Source of the DNA: a bacterium
Lineage (GTDB): Bacteria; Verrucomicrobiota; Kiritimatiellia; UBA8416
Length of the DNA: 5,845 nucleotides
Assembly: GCA_020048935.1 (NCBI GenBank)
Contig: JAIFLS010000035.1
Coordinates: 1-5,845, forward strand
Direction: 5' to 3'
In this document: in pieces, positions 5,813 through 5,845 of the stretch
Numbering within the stretch: the stretch's first letter is position 1
Layout: each line of letters opens with the position of its first letter
The notes under the pieces: generated by a model
Databases searched by the model: none
Told to the model about the DNA's origin: nothing
Seen by the model: only the letters and a program-made list of their open reading frames with translations
Made by a program: the position numbers and the translations under genes

Positions 5813-5845
5813 CTAGCTTGCCAGGTTGGAAATGTTCTTGGCGAT
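5813..5845 (-). CDS. C-terminal end of an upstream gene, unidentified
   Basis: The last ten codons and a TAG (5815-5813) of an apparent gene entering from the right edge, ending IAKNISNLAS. The stop is one base from the GTPase GTG start, a spacing typical of translationally coupled genes in one operon. With so few residues the product cannot be identified. The frame is supported mainly by this tight junction. A competing reading, in which the GTPase frame extends upstream to the window edge, is less likely because the GTPase begins normally at its Walker A strand. Confidence 0.4.
   Translation of the reverse strand: MAKNISNLAS

Noticed and set aside
1..5845. CRISPR array, insertion sequence or transposase
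   Set aside because: No spaced repeats of suitable length, no terminal inverted repeats with a transposase frame, and no recognisable mobile-element protein.

Overview
This 5.8 kb window looks like chromosomal DNA from a GC-rich Gram-negative bacterium. Three successive genes encode lipoproteins with clear lipobox cysteines, one of them in the LpoB family of peptidoglycan-synthase activators. That points to a proteobacterium, most likely a gammaproteobacterium; this assignment is inference from gene families, not a taxonomic result. Coding regions are GC-rich, while the spacer at about 155-350 is clearly AT-richer.

Layout. (1) Positions 1-154, minus strand: the 5' end of an exported-protein gene with a signal peptide, possibly a TonB-dependent receptor, preceded by a plausible sigma-70 promoter. 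(2) Positions 368-3455, minus strand: a three-gene operon read from right to left: an LpoB-like lipoprotein, a COG3014-family lipoprotein, and an LPP20-family lipoprotein whose C-terminal part is in a different frame. Each gene has a strong Shine-Dalgarno site and the gaps are 38 and 16 bases. (3) Positions 3456-3645: a divergent intergenic region with candidate promoters facing both ways and a long inverted repeat between them. (4) Positions 3646-3722, plus strand: a complete tRNA-Ala with anticodon CGC and an encoded CCA end. (5) Positions 3847-4893, plus strand: an intact NAD(P)-dependent sugar epimerase/dehydratase-type protein. (6) Positions 4894-4942: a short convergent spacer made largely of heptanucleotide tandem repeats. 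(7) Positions 4943-5811, minus strand: a COG0523 (CobW/YjiA-like) GTPase gene broken by a frameshift, and probably also an internal deletion, just after the GGSIFC motif. (8) Positions 5813-5845, minus strand: the last codons of an upstream gene one base away from the GTPase start.

Functionally, the lipoprotein trio is the coherent unit. The three proteins should all sit in the outer membrane facing the periplasm and may work together in cell-wall synthesis or envelope assembly; this is inferred from LpoB homology and operon structure. The tRNA, epimerase and GTPase are not obviously connected to it. No mobile element, CRISPR array or clearly new defence or biosynthetic system is visible. The main points for a second look are the two independent coding disruptions, the uncharacterised lipoprotein operon and the heptad repeat.
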